Source: Vespa crabro (taxonomy: Eukaryota; Arthropoda; Insecta; Hymenoptera; Vespidae). From it: a stretch of DNA of 64,000 nucleotides. This document shows positions 39,839 to 53,722 of the stretch, one piece after another. The position numbers and the translations under genes were made by a program. The notes under the pieces were generated by a model. The model was not told the origin of the DNA. It saw only the letters and a program-made list of their open reading frames with translations, and ran no database searches. The stretch covers positions 5,100,501 to 5,164,500 of the forward strand of contig NC_060973.1 in NCBI RefSeq assembly GCF_910589235.1, in the 5' to 3' direction. The stretch's first letter is position 1. Every line of letters starts with the position of its first letter.

Positions 39839-41082
39839 GTATAAATATATATACGTATAAATATGTATGTATGTACGCATGTACGTATAGAAATAGAAGT
39901 AGTAAATTGAGAGCAATCGTAATTATATTGAAAATTATGTCTACTCGGAGATAGACTTTGAAGATGGACCTATCGTCATTACACATTTAGAAAAACGTAC
40001 ATGTACGTACACTATTATACGTAGTTAAAATCTCATTGGTCGTGGACAAAAGTTCATCGTGTGGCAAAGTTCATCGTGTTGCGAACTTTGTTCGTCGCTC
40101 TTCGAAAAAAAACTCTGCAACTTCTGTCTTTGAAACTCGTCCGAACGATAATCGAGCGAGATGGATCAAGAAATTTATCTTTGCCTTTGTCTAAAAAGAA
40201 CAAAGGACGGAGAAGAAGGAAAAAGAGGATCGCCCTTAGGTGGATCGATTTGCTGTGATTTATGATTTTTTATAGCCGACGAATTTCCCGCCCACTTCCT
40301 TTTTAAGCCAAGGGCTAAAACTTGGTATAGTAGGTATACGAGATATGTACTCGTCGTCTATGTATATTGTGGCCGGGTTCGTTCGAGAAACAATGGGCTT
40401 GTGCGAGTTTCGTAGATAATTATCGAAGCAGCTGCTACGGTATTCGTTGAACCCTCGAGCAAACGGACCAGTTTGACTTTAACTTGCCGATAGTGCGTGC
40501 ACATACTTCTATACCATTATAAATCGTAGGAGCGAAACAGTGCGTAGCCGTGCAATAGATTTTGAGAATCGACAAAGATCGAGGCACTTTCTTTCGAAAA
40601 GAACCGTTGTTACAGGAGCAGGCGTAAACATTTCCTCTTTTCTTACGCATTCGTCTCGATGATCGGTCCTTTCACTTCCGCGTGACTCGCTTTCGTCGAG
40701 AGAGGGTTGCACCCTTCTCTCCCGTCGCCCTGGAACGCATCCCTTCCGCCAGAGGATACGAGGCAGGGCAAGTCCTTTCTTGCACGCGTCGGTGCGTAAA
40801 GCAACGAGAGGGGAAAGGAACTTTTGACTTCTCGATGGCTCTGTCGTTTCTTCTTTTACGGCCACGTAAGGAAAAAAAAAGTAAAGGGGGAAAAAATAAA
40901 TAAAACACGTGCAGGAAGGTACAGGACGACAGTCGCGACAATTACAGCTTCCGGTTTGTCCGCCGTGCCGGAAGTTTCTATTCATACTCGTCACTGTGAA
41001 CGCTGTTACTTCCGTTATCGTCGATACGGATTTGCAATCACGCTCGAGCCCTACCCTCTTTTTCTTTCTTTCTTTTGCCTCT

Positions 41083-41120
<38 letters not shown>

Positions 41121-43133
41121 TGCGAGGACAGACTCCTGAGTGCTGGCGGGACGATGGACAATTGAACAATAACAATTTATTCGTCGACATATCGAGAAAG
41201 ATTTGTTAGTGAAGAAGAAGAAAAAAAGACGTTAAATAAAGAGACATTGCAGTGTTCGTATTGACAAAATATAAGGATAAAAATCTATTGCTCACTAATA
41301 TTCGTTGTTTTTCCTTTGACTTTTAAATCAGGTCGAGAGAAACACTATAAAATTAAGGCAGACTTTTATTTTTTATATCCGATCGCGTACCCTGAATAAT
41401 AATTGAAAGCTCTTTTTCCTAGCTTCGATATTCAAATTGAAATATGTATGCGCGACCGACAGGAGCTTGTTGTGCATTATATTCTCTCTTTGTCGAAATA
41501 ATAATTATTCGTTAAAATACACCGCCCTTTGATATCGTTCGATCCAGCCTGTGACACATTTTCCGTTCTTTGATTCGCGATCGTACAAAAGCGGAGATTG
41601 GGTACCTTCGTTTCTAATTGTAATCGACAAGGTAAATTCTTACGCGCTGACTAATTGTGAGTATCGTCTTATGAACTTGGCGTGGCCGATCTCTTTTCTT
41701 CTTCTACCTTCGTTCGGAAGGACGATGGTAAGACGATTCGCTTGACACGGTAGTGACCATCGGCGCGTGCCAGAAACCGGCTACTATCAACAGCTGCTAC
41801 CTCCTGAGTGTGCGTGTATACATGCGTGTTTACTGCGAGACCATAGGGTCTACGGTAAAATTACGTATTCAAGAATTACGAAAAAAAAGAAAAGAAGAAA
41901 AAAAAACGCAAAGAAATTTTATGTAAACTTGACAAGCGATTATTAATATTCTTTTTTCATGGTGAAACCGATGTTTTTCATTTTGTTAACGAAAAAAAAA
42001 AAAGAAATTAAGAAGGTTATACGGTAGCAGGTGTGTTTAAATACCGAGAAACAAGATGGATTCGACGTACCTAGTCATTTTTACAGAAAATGACTACGTA
42101 CGCGAGAGGGAGAGCGTTCTTGTGTTCTTCTCTTTAGTTATTTTTATTACATTTTCGTTGTATTTACGGAAACGAAGAAAAGAAAGGCGCGCAAGGTGTT
42201 CGCCTCGAGTCAGGTGCTTTTTATTCCTGGACACCTGTTCTCCAACGGTCGAATTTGAATACTAAATTTAGTCGGAGAAGGCTATCGGGGGAGATCGTAT
42301 CTCGCTTTACTGTCTACGATGAATTACGATTGATATCCTTCCGGCATATATATCTATGTATTTTTCTAGTTCTTTTTCTTTTTTCTTCTTCCATTTGTCA
42401 AAGGTTACCGATCGAAAGTATCGAAATTCTGTCGTCGACGATTCTCTGTCTCTCTCTCAATCCCTTTCAGTGCGTCGTCATTTCGTAAAGCATGCCTTAC
42501 GAGACGTCACACGATATGAGTCGAATCAAGAAAGATCCATTGACGTTGAAAATATCGATCAAGAAGCGTTGATATATGCTCGATAAAAACAATATCCGCG
42601 TATTAACCGTCTGTTGTCTGCTTCGATTCCAGGTGACCGATGGAAGACCTCGCATAAGGCATCACAAAGGGGGTGCCCATTGTAGCAGATGTGGTCCAGG
42701 TTGGGGCGTAACGAGTCGATGCGTTCGTGGCCGCGATACCGAGTGCGCAAAATGTCTACCTGGCACTTATAGCCCGCATCACAGCACACAGCCGTGTTGG
42801 ATTTGTTCGAGATGTGGTCCAGGACTTTATGAAGCTCATTCCTGTACATCAAAAACCGACACGGTCTGCGATTCCTGCCATCGAGCTGCTCCCGATAATC
42901 CGGATTATCTTAGGAAATGCAAAACTCGTGGAAATTTCTTTTTAGCGCCCGAAGATGCCGAGGATACTGCCGAGGAAAGTGTCTTGATAAATCAATCCGA
43001 TCGGGTATTTCATTTCGAGGACAGACAACAAGAGATTCTCGAGAAGGACGTTGAAACTGCTGGTTTCCTCGATGAGCCCAGCGGCGAAAATGATTTTGAT
43101 TATGAGTCGTCGAAAACTATGCAAAGGCTTTGA
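37654..43133 (+). CDS. Small secreted TNF-receptor-like cysteine-rich protein
   Basis: Two exons, 37654-37722 and 42633-43133, join in phase 0 to 189 residues. Exon 1 encodes a signal peptide (residues 1-23, core MIALLALFALIL) and ends at donor GTAAGT. Exon 2 starts after GATTCCAG. Two TNFR-type cysteine-rich repeats run at about 40-64 (HCSRCGPGW, then C-x7-C-x2-C) and 65-105 (CLPGTYSP, CSRCGPGLYEAHSC, DTVCDSC). The rest is acidic with one NQS sequon (143) and ends at TAA without a hydrophobic segment. TNFRs bind TNF ligands; the insect receptor Wengen has a membrane span, which this model lacks. It may be a soluble decoy, or the stop may end one isoform. An alternative start at 42576 reads straight into exon 2. 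Intron 1 is 4.9 kb. Confidence 0.75.
38195..38254. repeat. (GA)n microsatellite, interrupted
   Basis: GA-rich tract with several AAA interruptions in the TNFR-like gene intron. Confidence 0.9.
38998..39121. repeat. (CAT)n followed by (ATT)n trinucleotide repeat
   Basis: About 14 CAT units (38998-39041) pass into about 25 ATT units with three variants. The long Ser/Leu open frame here is a repeat artefact. Confidence 0.95.
39750..39836. repeat. (TA)n microsatellite with TG interruptions
   Basis: About 87 bases of alternating TA with two ATG interruptions, self-complementary; extended by ACGTATAAATATA units to 39870. Confidence 0.94.
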
Positions 43134-44039
43134 ATCGTTTAACGAAAAGATAAAAGTAGGAAAACAAAACGATCGACGATTCGTTCTCCTATACTAGTCA
43201 ATTGGGGTTGGCATGCGTGCCTGCGTGCATTGGAGTTGCGCGCGTGCGTCGTCTATATGTGACGCGCGTGATTATGCCGAACGCTCTTCCGAGCCGGTAT
43301 TTTACTAACGAGATTAACTCAAAAAACGCATCAATTTTTTCGCACAAGGGCCATTAACGGGGCACGCTTTGTATACAGCTCTTTTATTTTATTCATTCTA
43401 TTTAAGTACGTACAACACTTACGGTCGATCGTATAAGAAAATTATACTACCACATTGGAATGCGTATGCACCATACTTTCATCTTGTCTCGCGTCATTTA
43501 TTTATTTTTTTTGTCTTGTCTTATTTCTTTAATTAGCATCGGTATCTTAACCTCGCGTAGAAAGAACTGCTGCGTGTATGCACATAACTATATATATAGA
43601 CACGCGTCACACCTAATGTCCATCTTGTATATAGTTACATATATTTCTGAATTTAATGTTACAATGATAGGCGCGTGTGCCTATGTTCTCATACGCGAGG
43701 TTTCTTTTTAATTATCTTTCCATCCAAAGCTTTCGATTTTAAGAGGACGAAAAGAGCGGAAAACGAGCCCGCTTTTTTCGTGTTTGGATTTTTAATTTGC
43801 TTCGCACAGCAATTAAACGTCCCGTAAATTAAACGTCCCTCTATAAATTATCCAAAGAGCATCGCTTTGTGTCGCTTACGATCAAATGTAAATTAAAGGC
43901 GCGTTGTCGTGGTCGCACCATTTTTTCTTTTCTTTTTCCTTTTCGAACAAATTAAAGACGATTATTCCAACGAACGCTAAAGTATTCTTCGATATCGTAA
44001 TTACGAAGTGATTGGGTCTATGTATATATACATACTACT

Positions 44040-44087
<48 letters not shown>

Positions 44088-47000
44088 TTAACACACGAGT
44101 GTCATAGAAGAAGGAAAGATAAACACGATCAAAGCGAGACGCTTCTTATTGCTCGTTCATGGGCATAGCAATTTCCTTTATCGCAAATATTAAGTATCAT
44201 TGGTATGAGAAAAAAGAGCAGATGCAGTAGATCGTAGTTTCTATTCCTATTTCATCGTACATTTGTTTTTCTTTTTTTCATCTTTCAATCGTACATACGT
44301 ATACGACATATTATTGCAAAAACATGCGCAGCGTCGCTCAAACATATTCTCGAGTGTTTCTTTCTTATTCGTTTGCTCGGTGATAAGAATGGGAAGTAGC
44401 ATACTTTCTTCCAAGAGATCGCACGAACGTCCTCATTGACAGAAAACGCACGGTGTTACGGTCGCTAAGGTACTTCACATCGAATATGCCTATTATCTTC
44501 TAATACGTATTATCATCGTCTTTTTATTTTTTTCGCTTAAAACATATTTCAATTTTAATTATTTATACCTACATAACTTATATATTATAAATAGAGATCT
44601 TTTTCGATCCGCGATGTATATATATGTCTGTGTGTATATATATATATGTGTATATATATATACATAATTGTTAAGTAAACGTTTTTCGTGACGCACTAGG
44701 TACAATACAGGAGACGACGTACGTACTATATAAAAAGGTAAAAGGAAGAAGAAAAAGAAACAATAAATGGACGTTATCACCGGCTTTTCAAGCGCACTCG
44801 AATTCCGACATATGCGAAGCAGGCGAATCTAATCGGATAAAGTCAAGTAGAAAAATTCGTTGTTCCTATTTACAAAGACTCTGCACTTAGAAGAAAATAA
44901 AAATAAAAAAAAAAAGAGAAAAAATAATTCAATCGCATGATTCACAAAACGAATCGTACGTACATACTTATACGTACGATTATTTAATAATAAATATATT
45001 TTCTTTTGGCTTGCACGGAAGCGTTCGTAAACATTTGTTAAAATTGTATAGCCAAAAGTCATTGGTGCTTTTCAAGAGCATAATGGGTATTTTAATACCC
45101 GTAGCTTTTACTTTATACACGACAAGTCTGTAAATGTAAATGTAAACGTACGATATGCTAATAATAGTAATAGTAATAATAATAACAATAATAATAATAA
45201 TAATGAGACGGATAATATCGCATCGTCGTCTTGCACTCGTCTCTTTGTTAATTCATTCTTCGAATGTGAGTTACCATTCTCATCAAGATTTTTAATATTG
45301 AGTCCTCATAAATATAGTATATATGTATATATAGGATTTTTAATGAAATATATTTTCGTTAATATTTTTCTTTTTTTCTTGTTAGCCTTTATACTTTGGC
45401 GTACACCACATTGGTCTGTCTTCGTATAATAGCGTTTTTTCGTACGCTACATTGTGGACCCATTTACGCTTTCGGAGTATTTGGCACGGCACATTGATAA
45501 TGCTCTCTCGATAGATGGATGGATGAATAGATGGATGGTTCGATCGATTAATTGTAATCGACCGATCCGACGAGAATGTCTATCTCCATATTTTTCCCTT
45601 TCTTCGTTTCACTCGTGTCTTTGCATATTCTCTAACGCATTACGTATAGCATACAAGCTGGAGAAAACTAGAAGAATTATGTAAAAAGAAGAAAAGTGTC
45701 GAGAAAAGATCGAAATAAACGTTTCTTCATTTTTTCATTTCTTTTTTATACGGTATATCATCATCATTATTATCATTATCATTATCATTAGTATATATTA
45801 TATTCAGTAATATAAATCAATGACGTCTTAGAAACAATGTGTGTGTATGTGTGTGTGTGTGCGTATACACATACATACATATATATATGTATGTATGTAA
45901 CTAAAAAATATAAAACAATCGAATATTACAGTAAACGTCTCGCGTTCGATATTTCTTGTTCTTAGAAGAGACCTTTCGCTAGCAGAGCTTGAAAAAGGGA
46001 TAGAAGATGGTATGGATTTGATAAAGCTAAAAGAACCCTAAAGTCGTTTCCTTTTTCATCTTCCTTCTTTTTCTTTATTCTTTTTTATCTCATAAAGATG
46101 CAATTTGAAAATCTTTATCGTAGCGATGAAAAAAAAATTCCTCATTTTGTTACATAAATTAAAAAAAAAAGAACAAAATAATTCTCTCGTGTATATATAT
46201 TGTATGAGCCCGCGAACACGAAATTCTCATCGTCGCACACACACAGACAGACAGACAGACAGCAGCATGCATTCAGCAAATAAAACATTTTACATACACA
46301 ATTACCTCGAATATCATTCATCTTAATTCTTTTATCGATATATCGGATAAACGAGACTACACTTTCAATTTCTGCATAATAAATGTATAGAAATGTATTT
46401 TTTTTCACTTTCTTTTCTTCGTTCTCTGTCCGAAAAAAGAGAGTTACTTTTCTTTTGTTTTTTATTTTCGTGCTTTTGTCAATTATCTTCGATATTAAAT
46501 AATCCATGACTGGCGATTAATCGTTCAAATGAGTACTCAGTCCGTCCGAAAAAGAAAAAGAAGAATGAAAATGATAAAAGGAAGAAGTAGAAACGCTCGA
46601 AATTAGTAATGAGATTCTGCATGGATATATTTTACACATATATAACACATTGAATACTACTAATGGGAAGGATACGACGTATCCCGAATTTCGCAAAATA
46701 CAATTTTAACATTTCTCAGTTTCGAAAAAAGGACTCTTTCGTTTGTCCTTTTGCTCTTTTTCCTTTTTTTTTTGTCTTTTTTCATTTTTTTATTTTTTTA
46801 TTTATTTTTTTTTCTTTTTCTTTTGTCGCAGTTAAGCTATCCGCAAGATCGCCTGTAATACTTATTGTCCACGAATATCCGTCGTTTACTTTTCCTTTTT
46901 TCTCTTTGCATTTGTTTGTCGCATTGGAATTCAAATTCTTTTTTTACAGGCATTTTTCTTTCATTTCTTTTTAACAAGACATTACTACGCGACGTAATGT

Positions 47001-47937
47001 GTAAGAATGTAGGCATCTTTTCGATTCTGTAAAATACGTAGACTCGACGATGGAACGCATTTAACTTAATAACTTTGACAATATATTATAAGTTAACATT
47101 CACATTCAACAGATATGTATGTATACCATTGTACAATAATGTGGGCTTATGATTAAATAAAGAGAGAAAAAAAATATATGTAAAAGTACGAGGAGAAAAG
47201 AGGGAAAATGTGAGTGTGAATACTAAAGAAAAAGAACAAGGATAGAAAAAAAGAAAAGAGGGGGAAAAAACAAAAAAAAAAACAAAAAGAAAATTAAGTC
47301 GAATGGTTCTCTCGAGGCTACGAGTATTGCGATCTATGTGTCTCGCGAAAAGCAACCGCATTAACGGATTGCTTCTAATTATTATAATGAAAATTACTTA
47401 TTTACAATTGAATAGAGCTTTACAATCATCTGAATTAATTATTATTATCTTCCGTAAACTATATATCATGTCTCAACGCCGCTTAAAGCTGCTCTTTTCT
47501 TTCGTTTCTCGATTATATTTTCCCCTTTTCCTTATTTTCTCTCTTCTCTCGATAATATCGTTAACACGTACGTACATATATATAGGTCACGCAACCTTTT
47601 GTATGCATAGAAGTGCATTGTAAATATCACCTGTACAATGTACACGCGCGCTTCCATTACATATGTTACTACTGAAATATACATCTCACATAAAACTCGT
47701 TAAAATTAATTAAAGATCGATCTCTAGTCATGTTTACATGGAAATTAACTAATTCATTAACGCTTGGATTATTCACCAAAAAGCCACGGCATCTTACGTT
47801 TCCGACAATCATCATCAACGTCAACATAATCATTATTTGTTTTTTTTTCTATGTTACTTACAAATCAGGAAATTTACCAGCCATGGATCTATCCCGCGAC
47901 ATTGAACGGAGAAAATGGGGCCCGGGGGAGCGGGGAG

Positions 47938-47974
<37 letters not shown>

Positions 47975-49179
47975 TTGCGGGAAGTGAGCGGAGAAAAATA
48001 AATTGATTGTAGGAATCTTTATCGTTGATAAGGATATATCAACCTTTAATTACAGGAGAATATTCAAGTTGAATCGACTAATATCATAGTGCCCACGGTT
48101 ATCGGACTCAAATCTAGTAATCGTTGCGCGCGACTTGATCGCACAGCGATGAAAAAAAAAAGGAAAAAAAAAGATATAAAAAGATAGGGAAGAAGCTCGG
48201 GGGGAAATCGTAATGACAAAGAAGAAGACCATTACCGAGTGGGACAGCGTAGAGAATGGCACTTGTGACAAATGAGTGCGTGTGCTATGAGAACCAATAT
48301 GTTGCGTTAATGCCGTTATAATATATGTATATCGAGGGATTATTCGGGTTTCGTATGATGCTCGCTATATAAAAAGAACGTACACACATAGCGCGTACTC
48401 GTTTGTTCTTTACGGTACGAGTGTCATTCAACACGCGCACGCAACACACATACACACGTAGAGACGACACAAACACGCACGCACGCAGCAAGCAAACAGA
48501 CAGACAGACAAAATATAAATGGAAATGGTCGCTTTCCAAAAAAAGAAAAAAAAAACGAAATTAGACATGGATGCGAACAATTACTTGCTACCTTCTCTGC
48601 TGACAAAATTCGGACCCAGAAAAGATTTCGGACGTTGACAAGAACGTTTACGAACCGACACGCGAAATTAGAAACTAAAGGTACATACGTTACGTCCGTG
48701 TCGGAATGCTGAGTCTAATAAAAGATGGAAACGTCGCGTAGAAACGATATACAAAGTATAATGATACATGCGACATATCATGTAACTTTCGTTTTGTCAA
48801 AGTTTGACCCCTTTCTGACTTTCTTTTCTTTCATTTATAATAATCTTACGTTCTAACGCTAGGCTGTTTAGGAAACACCGTTACTTTATTTTCTTTTCTT
48901 ATCTTTTACCTTACCATCTTACTTGTTATCGTGCCACCAAATATCTTCTTGAGAGCATCACTTTCCTTGCATTGGTGTGATAGATATTATAGCAACCAAA
49001 GGTCTATCCGTAAGCTTGGGTACAACGCACGCTTCTTAATGATTAATTATCAGTATCTGCTTTCTCTGGTGTACGACGCGAGACGACATACGATGCTCCA
49101 TCAAGAGTTATCATGTCTTCCCGCAACGTCACCATAAACTAGCTTCTTTCGTCGCTTATACGCGGCCTGCTAGGCCTTA
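43134..49179. other. Gene-poor 6-kb convergent region
   Basis: It lies between the stop of the TNFR-like gene (plus) and the stop of AP-2 alpha (minus). AT-rich with many A and T runs, TA (44043-44085), AAT (about 45165-45205), CA/GT and GA (about 47938-47972) repeats and several AATAAA hexamers. No exon recognised. Probably long 3' UTRs plus spacer. Confidence 0.5.
44043..44085. repeat. (TA)n microsatellite
   Basis: About 43 bases of TA. Confidence 0.94.
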
Positions 49180-52100
49180 TTAAAATTGGTCCACTAGCAG
49201 GTCACAGATCTCGACCGACATAGACTCTTTACTCGAACGTACAGTTAATCGGAACATCTGAAATCGTGCGTTAAATGTCTCATTAATTGTAATGCGGGAT
49301 GTTAAAAAAAAATTACGCGATAAATATTACCTGCGCCTGTTTATTGGGTTCAAGGCGTAATAAACATCCAACTTGCTGAGCTCTCATGTGAACTATACCC
49401 GCGCAAACGAAATTGTCGGGATTAGGATCGATCCCGTCTAATAACTGCATTCCAAATCCTTGCAATTTTGTACGGACCTGGGCCAAGTCCATTGGTTGTT
49501 GCGCTTTGAATATCTTTTGCGAGCGTTGTTGGTTCGTCCTGAAAACGTTTGTTCATGTATTACTATACATACGTACACCTAATATGTACCGAGTAGAATA
49601 TGTTTCTCTTTTTTAGGTCAGCCTACCCTCCAAGGTTCTTCCACCGTGCAAAGAAGGATTCTCCATTCATCTCCGTCGGTTCGAAGAATTTGTTTATCGT
49701 CAATGGTAACTTCATCGTAATCTTCTGCGGTACGTTGTTGTAAATAAAGGATATGAGCATACTAGGGGCATCTAAGGAAATGAAAGGATTCCGATAAATA
49801 TCGGAGCAGTTGGAGATCAAGGAATAATTAAAGATTTATGGTTACCGCTATAATCGTCGATACATTCGGCATTGATCATTTGTTGAATCTGTGCGCCAGC
49901 TTCCAGGACAGGATCAACGGGCTTAACTTGAACGGCCAACTTTGCTTGATTCTCTTCCGACCAAGATAACAGCGGTTGAAAACTATGCAACGCGTACTGA
50001 GTTTTGTTGCCGTAGAAAAGACCAACGCGTCCTAGATTTTGTCGAAATTCGGATTTCACACCGATTTGAATCAAATCGTTCTCAAAGAGCACCCCGTTGT
50101 TCTTACAAACGAATCTAGGAGGCAAAATTGTTGATTGTATCAACTACCGATTATCGTATTAAATCAATATTTAAGAATGCCATTTTCCAAAGGCAACTTA
50201 CTTTTTAGGATTGTACATGTTTTGAGTGCCGTTCGTCGCGCCAACTTTATTCGGCATATTGTATATGTCGCCCAAAACGTCCAAAAGAACGCCGGTATTG
50301 CTAGTTGGCTGGGACGACGGTGGCGTCGACAAACCCAAAAGATCCGCGGACGTATTATTTACCGCGGTAATCGCCGCAGTGGCCGACGGTGGTTCAGCAT
50401 GATGATTGGTGTTGGGGGCCGGGCTCTTGCTCTCCCTAATCTCGTTCTCCGGCACGCGACCAGGTTTCTTCTTCTTTAGAACCGCGAGAATTGAGGACTC
50501 ACGTTCCGGGAATGCAGGCATTTCCTCTAATACGGTTGCCTGTCGTAGTACGACAGTATTTATTTTATCATTAGGTCTCATAAATCGGACATATTTCAAC
50601 ATACCAAGACGTCGGTGGAAGCTATTATGCTCAATTGCAAATACTCGGATGCTCTTTGCTGAAGCTCGGCATCCGCGCTACGTAAGTTGCTATGTTGCCT
50701 GAACACATCCTGTATTTGGCTCCGTATTTCGGGGAAGAGATTGACAAACTTGATGTAGGTAGACAATAGTAACGCCCGTGTCATCGGCGAGCACAGATGA
50801 TACTAGAACAGGTGATGTCGTTCTGTTATAAAGAGATACGCTTAAATACACGTACGTTTTACATACTTTGGAATGTAACAGCTGAAATTGTACGGACGGG
50901 GATGATCGCTGATCGCCAGCAATAAGATTACCAAATTCTCCTAAAATGTATCCGCCGACTTTGACCATGTTTTCGTGGCACGCCGGTGCTTGCAGGGCCT
51001 GTAATATGTCTTGTAAAATAACAAATAACAAATAATAAATTATGAAATTATCGTCGAACAAAATCGCCCATACGAATACGTAGGACGTAGTAACGTTGTT
51101 CGATTTACCTCGAAAACAGTTTTAGCGGCGTATCCTTGTACGTCATCTCTATTTATAACGATCTGTATAACTCTATACCAGACTTCTTCCGAGACATAGT
51201 CGCCAGCTATCCTGATTAGATTTAGGATAACGTCAACGTACCAGGTATAATCGGTAGCATATTTCTCAGCTAAAATTGCTACCTTGAGAACCATTTCCTC
51301 TCTAATGGAATAATCCGCAGTCTCGAGGTAATTCAACATTTCTTGTACTATTTCTTCCGCATTGCTCTTATCGCACATGGCGTACAAAAGATCTACCGCT
51401 TGCTGTCTAACTGATACATCCTTTTCCATCTTCATCGACAATATGACCACCTCTTGATGCTTCTTCACGGCTTCGTGAGAAAATTCTGACGTTGCTAAAT
51501 GGCACATGGACTCGAGCGCCAAATAACGTAGATTAGTTTCACGATTTGACAAAAATTGGCCCAGCTGATTGCACGCGCGTACTAACAAATTTGGTTCACT
51601 GTCATTATGAATAATTAGACTAATAGCCTCGAAGAGAACTGCATTCTTTGCATTAGAATGTTGTACTTTCTTAGATTTTGGTGGTTCTTGTGCCTTGTTC
51701 AATATAGTCTCCAGGCACTCGTTTAATCTTCCTCTGACTCCTGGATCTTCGGCTGAACGTAGAAACGTCTGTCCGTTAATGCATCATCAAGTACAATGAT
51801 AAATATGTATAATAGAAATTACGTATATTTATACCTGGCGGTGTGTAATTCTGCAACAATCTTAATAATTTTACCGACAGCCACGGTGCCGGGACGAAAT
51901 AATAAGTGTAATCCTGCAGATCCGTATAATTCGATGTGACGATCTAAAGATAAAAGGAATTAATTGGCACGATATAATTTTATTTGCAACGATAATACCA
52001 GTATTATCGGGGAAGGCGATTACATACTCTGCTCAATCTGGAAACGGCAAGGCTGACGCAGCCTTTGTACTCGTCCGGATTTCTTTTCACAAGTGCATCT

Positions 52101-53505
52101 ATCAGCGATGCCGCCGCAGTTACAACTCCAAGATGCTGATCATTCAAAAGATGCACTATGCGAGATGTCCATTCTCCGCTAGGGACAACGTCCGGGGCAG
52201 TACGTAATAATCGTAGCAAGCACAATGCTGCGCTTTGCTTGACCACGTCCATCGTATCGCTAAAAAGTATCAAACACCAGGTGTTGTCATCGCACGCGAC
52301 ACAACATGTGCGACACTATATAACAATGGGAAACGTACCCTGAGACGAGTAACTTTGGAATTTCATTCCCAAATGCCTCTGCCATCTCTTTGCTACCGAT
52401 ATTGGCAATGCATTGCAATGCAAGATTTACATGGATTGGATTGCGAGATGCAAGATCGTTTTTTATACTTTGGATTATTAATTTAATGAGATCGCTGTTG
52501 GTATTTACTAAAACCGATATAAAAAGATAACCCTGCAAATAATATAGATAGAAAGTATTAATTTGTTGCTATTTATTAGATGCCACATTTATAAGATGCC
52601 TCTGTGTTCGCGTAGTAGTTGTGAGGAGCTTAAAAAATACCACTTACAATTTGTTTTTCCGAATATTTATTCGAGGAAAGCAAATTAACTGCTTCCATGT
52701 GCCCAAAATCAATATCATGACCGAGCAAGAAAATAAATAGTAGCTTGCAAACATACTTTTTCTTCTGATAGCCATCGAGGGTCTTATCACCTTTAAACTT
52801 GCTACGTATATTTGCCAATTCCTTGTTTATTCTTTTGATTTCTGCCTCTTTACTTTTACCTAAAAGAAAAAAGAAAAAAAAAACAATTATATTTCTCACA
52901 ATTTTATACAATTAGGATGAGGATTTAATCGAACTTTGTGAAACTTTGCAAATGAATATTTAATTAATTGTATCAGGACATCAATGACTACATGGACATT
53001 GAATCATAGATAGTATCGTAGACTACTTTCACAAAAGCTATGCCATTTGGCTGTTCCTCATAGAACTCAAATATTGACTTATTTGTCTTAACTTTATTTC
53101 AACCGTGGAAGTCGATTAGAGAACATAAAATTTATAATAATATATGAAACGATTACTAGTTCAACCAGATAATAGAAGGAATATGTACGAGGATTAACGT
53201 CCTCGTTTGTTTCTAGGGCATGCCGTATCATTCCTAAATGTTATCAAAGTCTTTTCGTGTGTTTGCGTACAAAACTAAAGCTATCAGTAAGATACTCTTA
53301 TATCTCAGTTATATCAGGACTCCGCCCCCTGTCTCTACGCATATTTTATACGTCACATAAATTTCAATGGCATCGTGTATCTCAATGAGCGCATCTCAAT
53401 AGGAACAGTCTTGGAAAGGATCAATCCGTTCAATTTTAATTTCTAATAGCATTTGTGAGCAAAGCGATCAAACTAGTCTTTTGCATTACTTTGACCGTTA
53501 GACCA

Positions 53506-53541
<36 letters not shown>

Positions 53542-53569
53542 TATATATCAAATATGTATGTATATCTAG

Positions 53570-53635
<66 letters not shown>

Positions 53636-53722
53636 TATATATTAATCGTAGAACTCACAATTCCTAATGTCTGAAATAAAGACGGCTAAACCTCGCATGC
53701 CATCGCCTCTAACAGCCGGCAT
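49180..53722 (-). CDS. AP-2alpha: AP-2 complex subunit alpha (alpha-adaptin)
   Basis: Large subunit of the plasma-membrane clathrin adaptor. It binds phosphoinositides and cargo and recruits accessory proteins through its ear. Thirteen coding exons join in phase to 940 residues: 53722-53659, 52859-52648, 52532-52339, 52259-52028, 51943-51835, 51752-51109, 50998-50867, 50802-50605, 50539-50202, 50114-49846, 49771-49627, 49538-49331 and 49257-49180. It starts MPAVRGDGMRGLAVFISDIRN and ends LLVDQF. The HEAT-repeat trunk covers about 1-610, with the N-terminal basic patch KFKGDKTLDGYQKKKY (about residues 40-55) that contacts PIP2. A Pro/Ser/Asn-rich hinge lies at about 630-710, and the ear (sandwich plus platform) runs from FVCKNNGVLFENDLIQIG to the end. 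All blocks are intact. A 5' UTR exon boundary lies at 53746 (acceptor TTGCAG). Confidence 0.97.
53509..53631. repeat. (TA)n microsatellites in AP-2 alpha intron 1
   Basis: Two TA blocks (about 53509-53538 and 53574-53631) separated by TA-rich sequence. The second ends 27 bases before the donor of the first coding exon on the minus strand. Confidence 0.95.

Larger units (their letters stand above)
37723..42632. other. Large intron of the TNFR-like gene
   Basis: 4.9 kb with no recognised exon. It contains GA (38195-38254), CAT/ATT (38998-39121) and TA (39750-39836) microsatellites and a CT/GC tract near 41077-41121. Confidence 0.55.

Noticed and set aside
39695..39986. Overlapping Ile-Tyr-rich open frames on both strands
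   Set aside because: Translation of a TA microsatellite.
40509..40994. 161-codon minus-strand open frame
   Set aside because: No recognisable domain, low-complexity ends, lies within the TNFR-like gene intron and no plausible splice partners.
42576..42632. Alternative in-frame start of the TNFR-like protein directly upstream of exon 2
   Set aside because: It would give a weaker signal peptide and would read through a good splice acceptor (GATTCCAG); the phase-matched signal-peptide exon at 37654 fits better. Not fully excluded.
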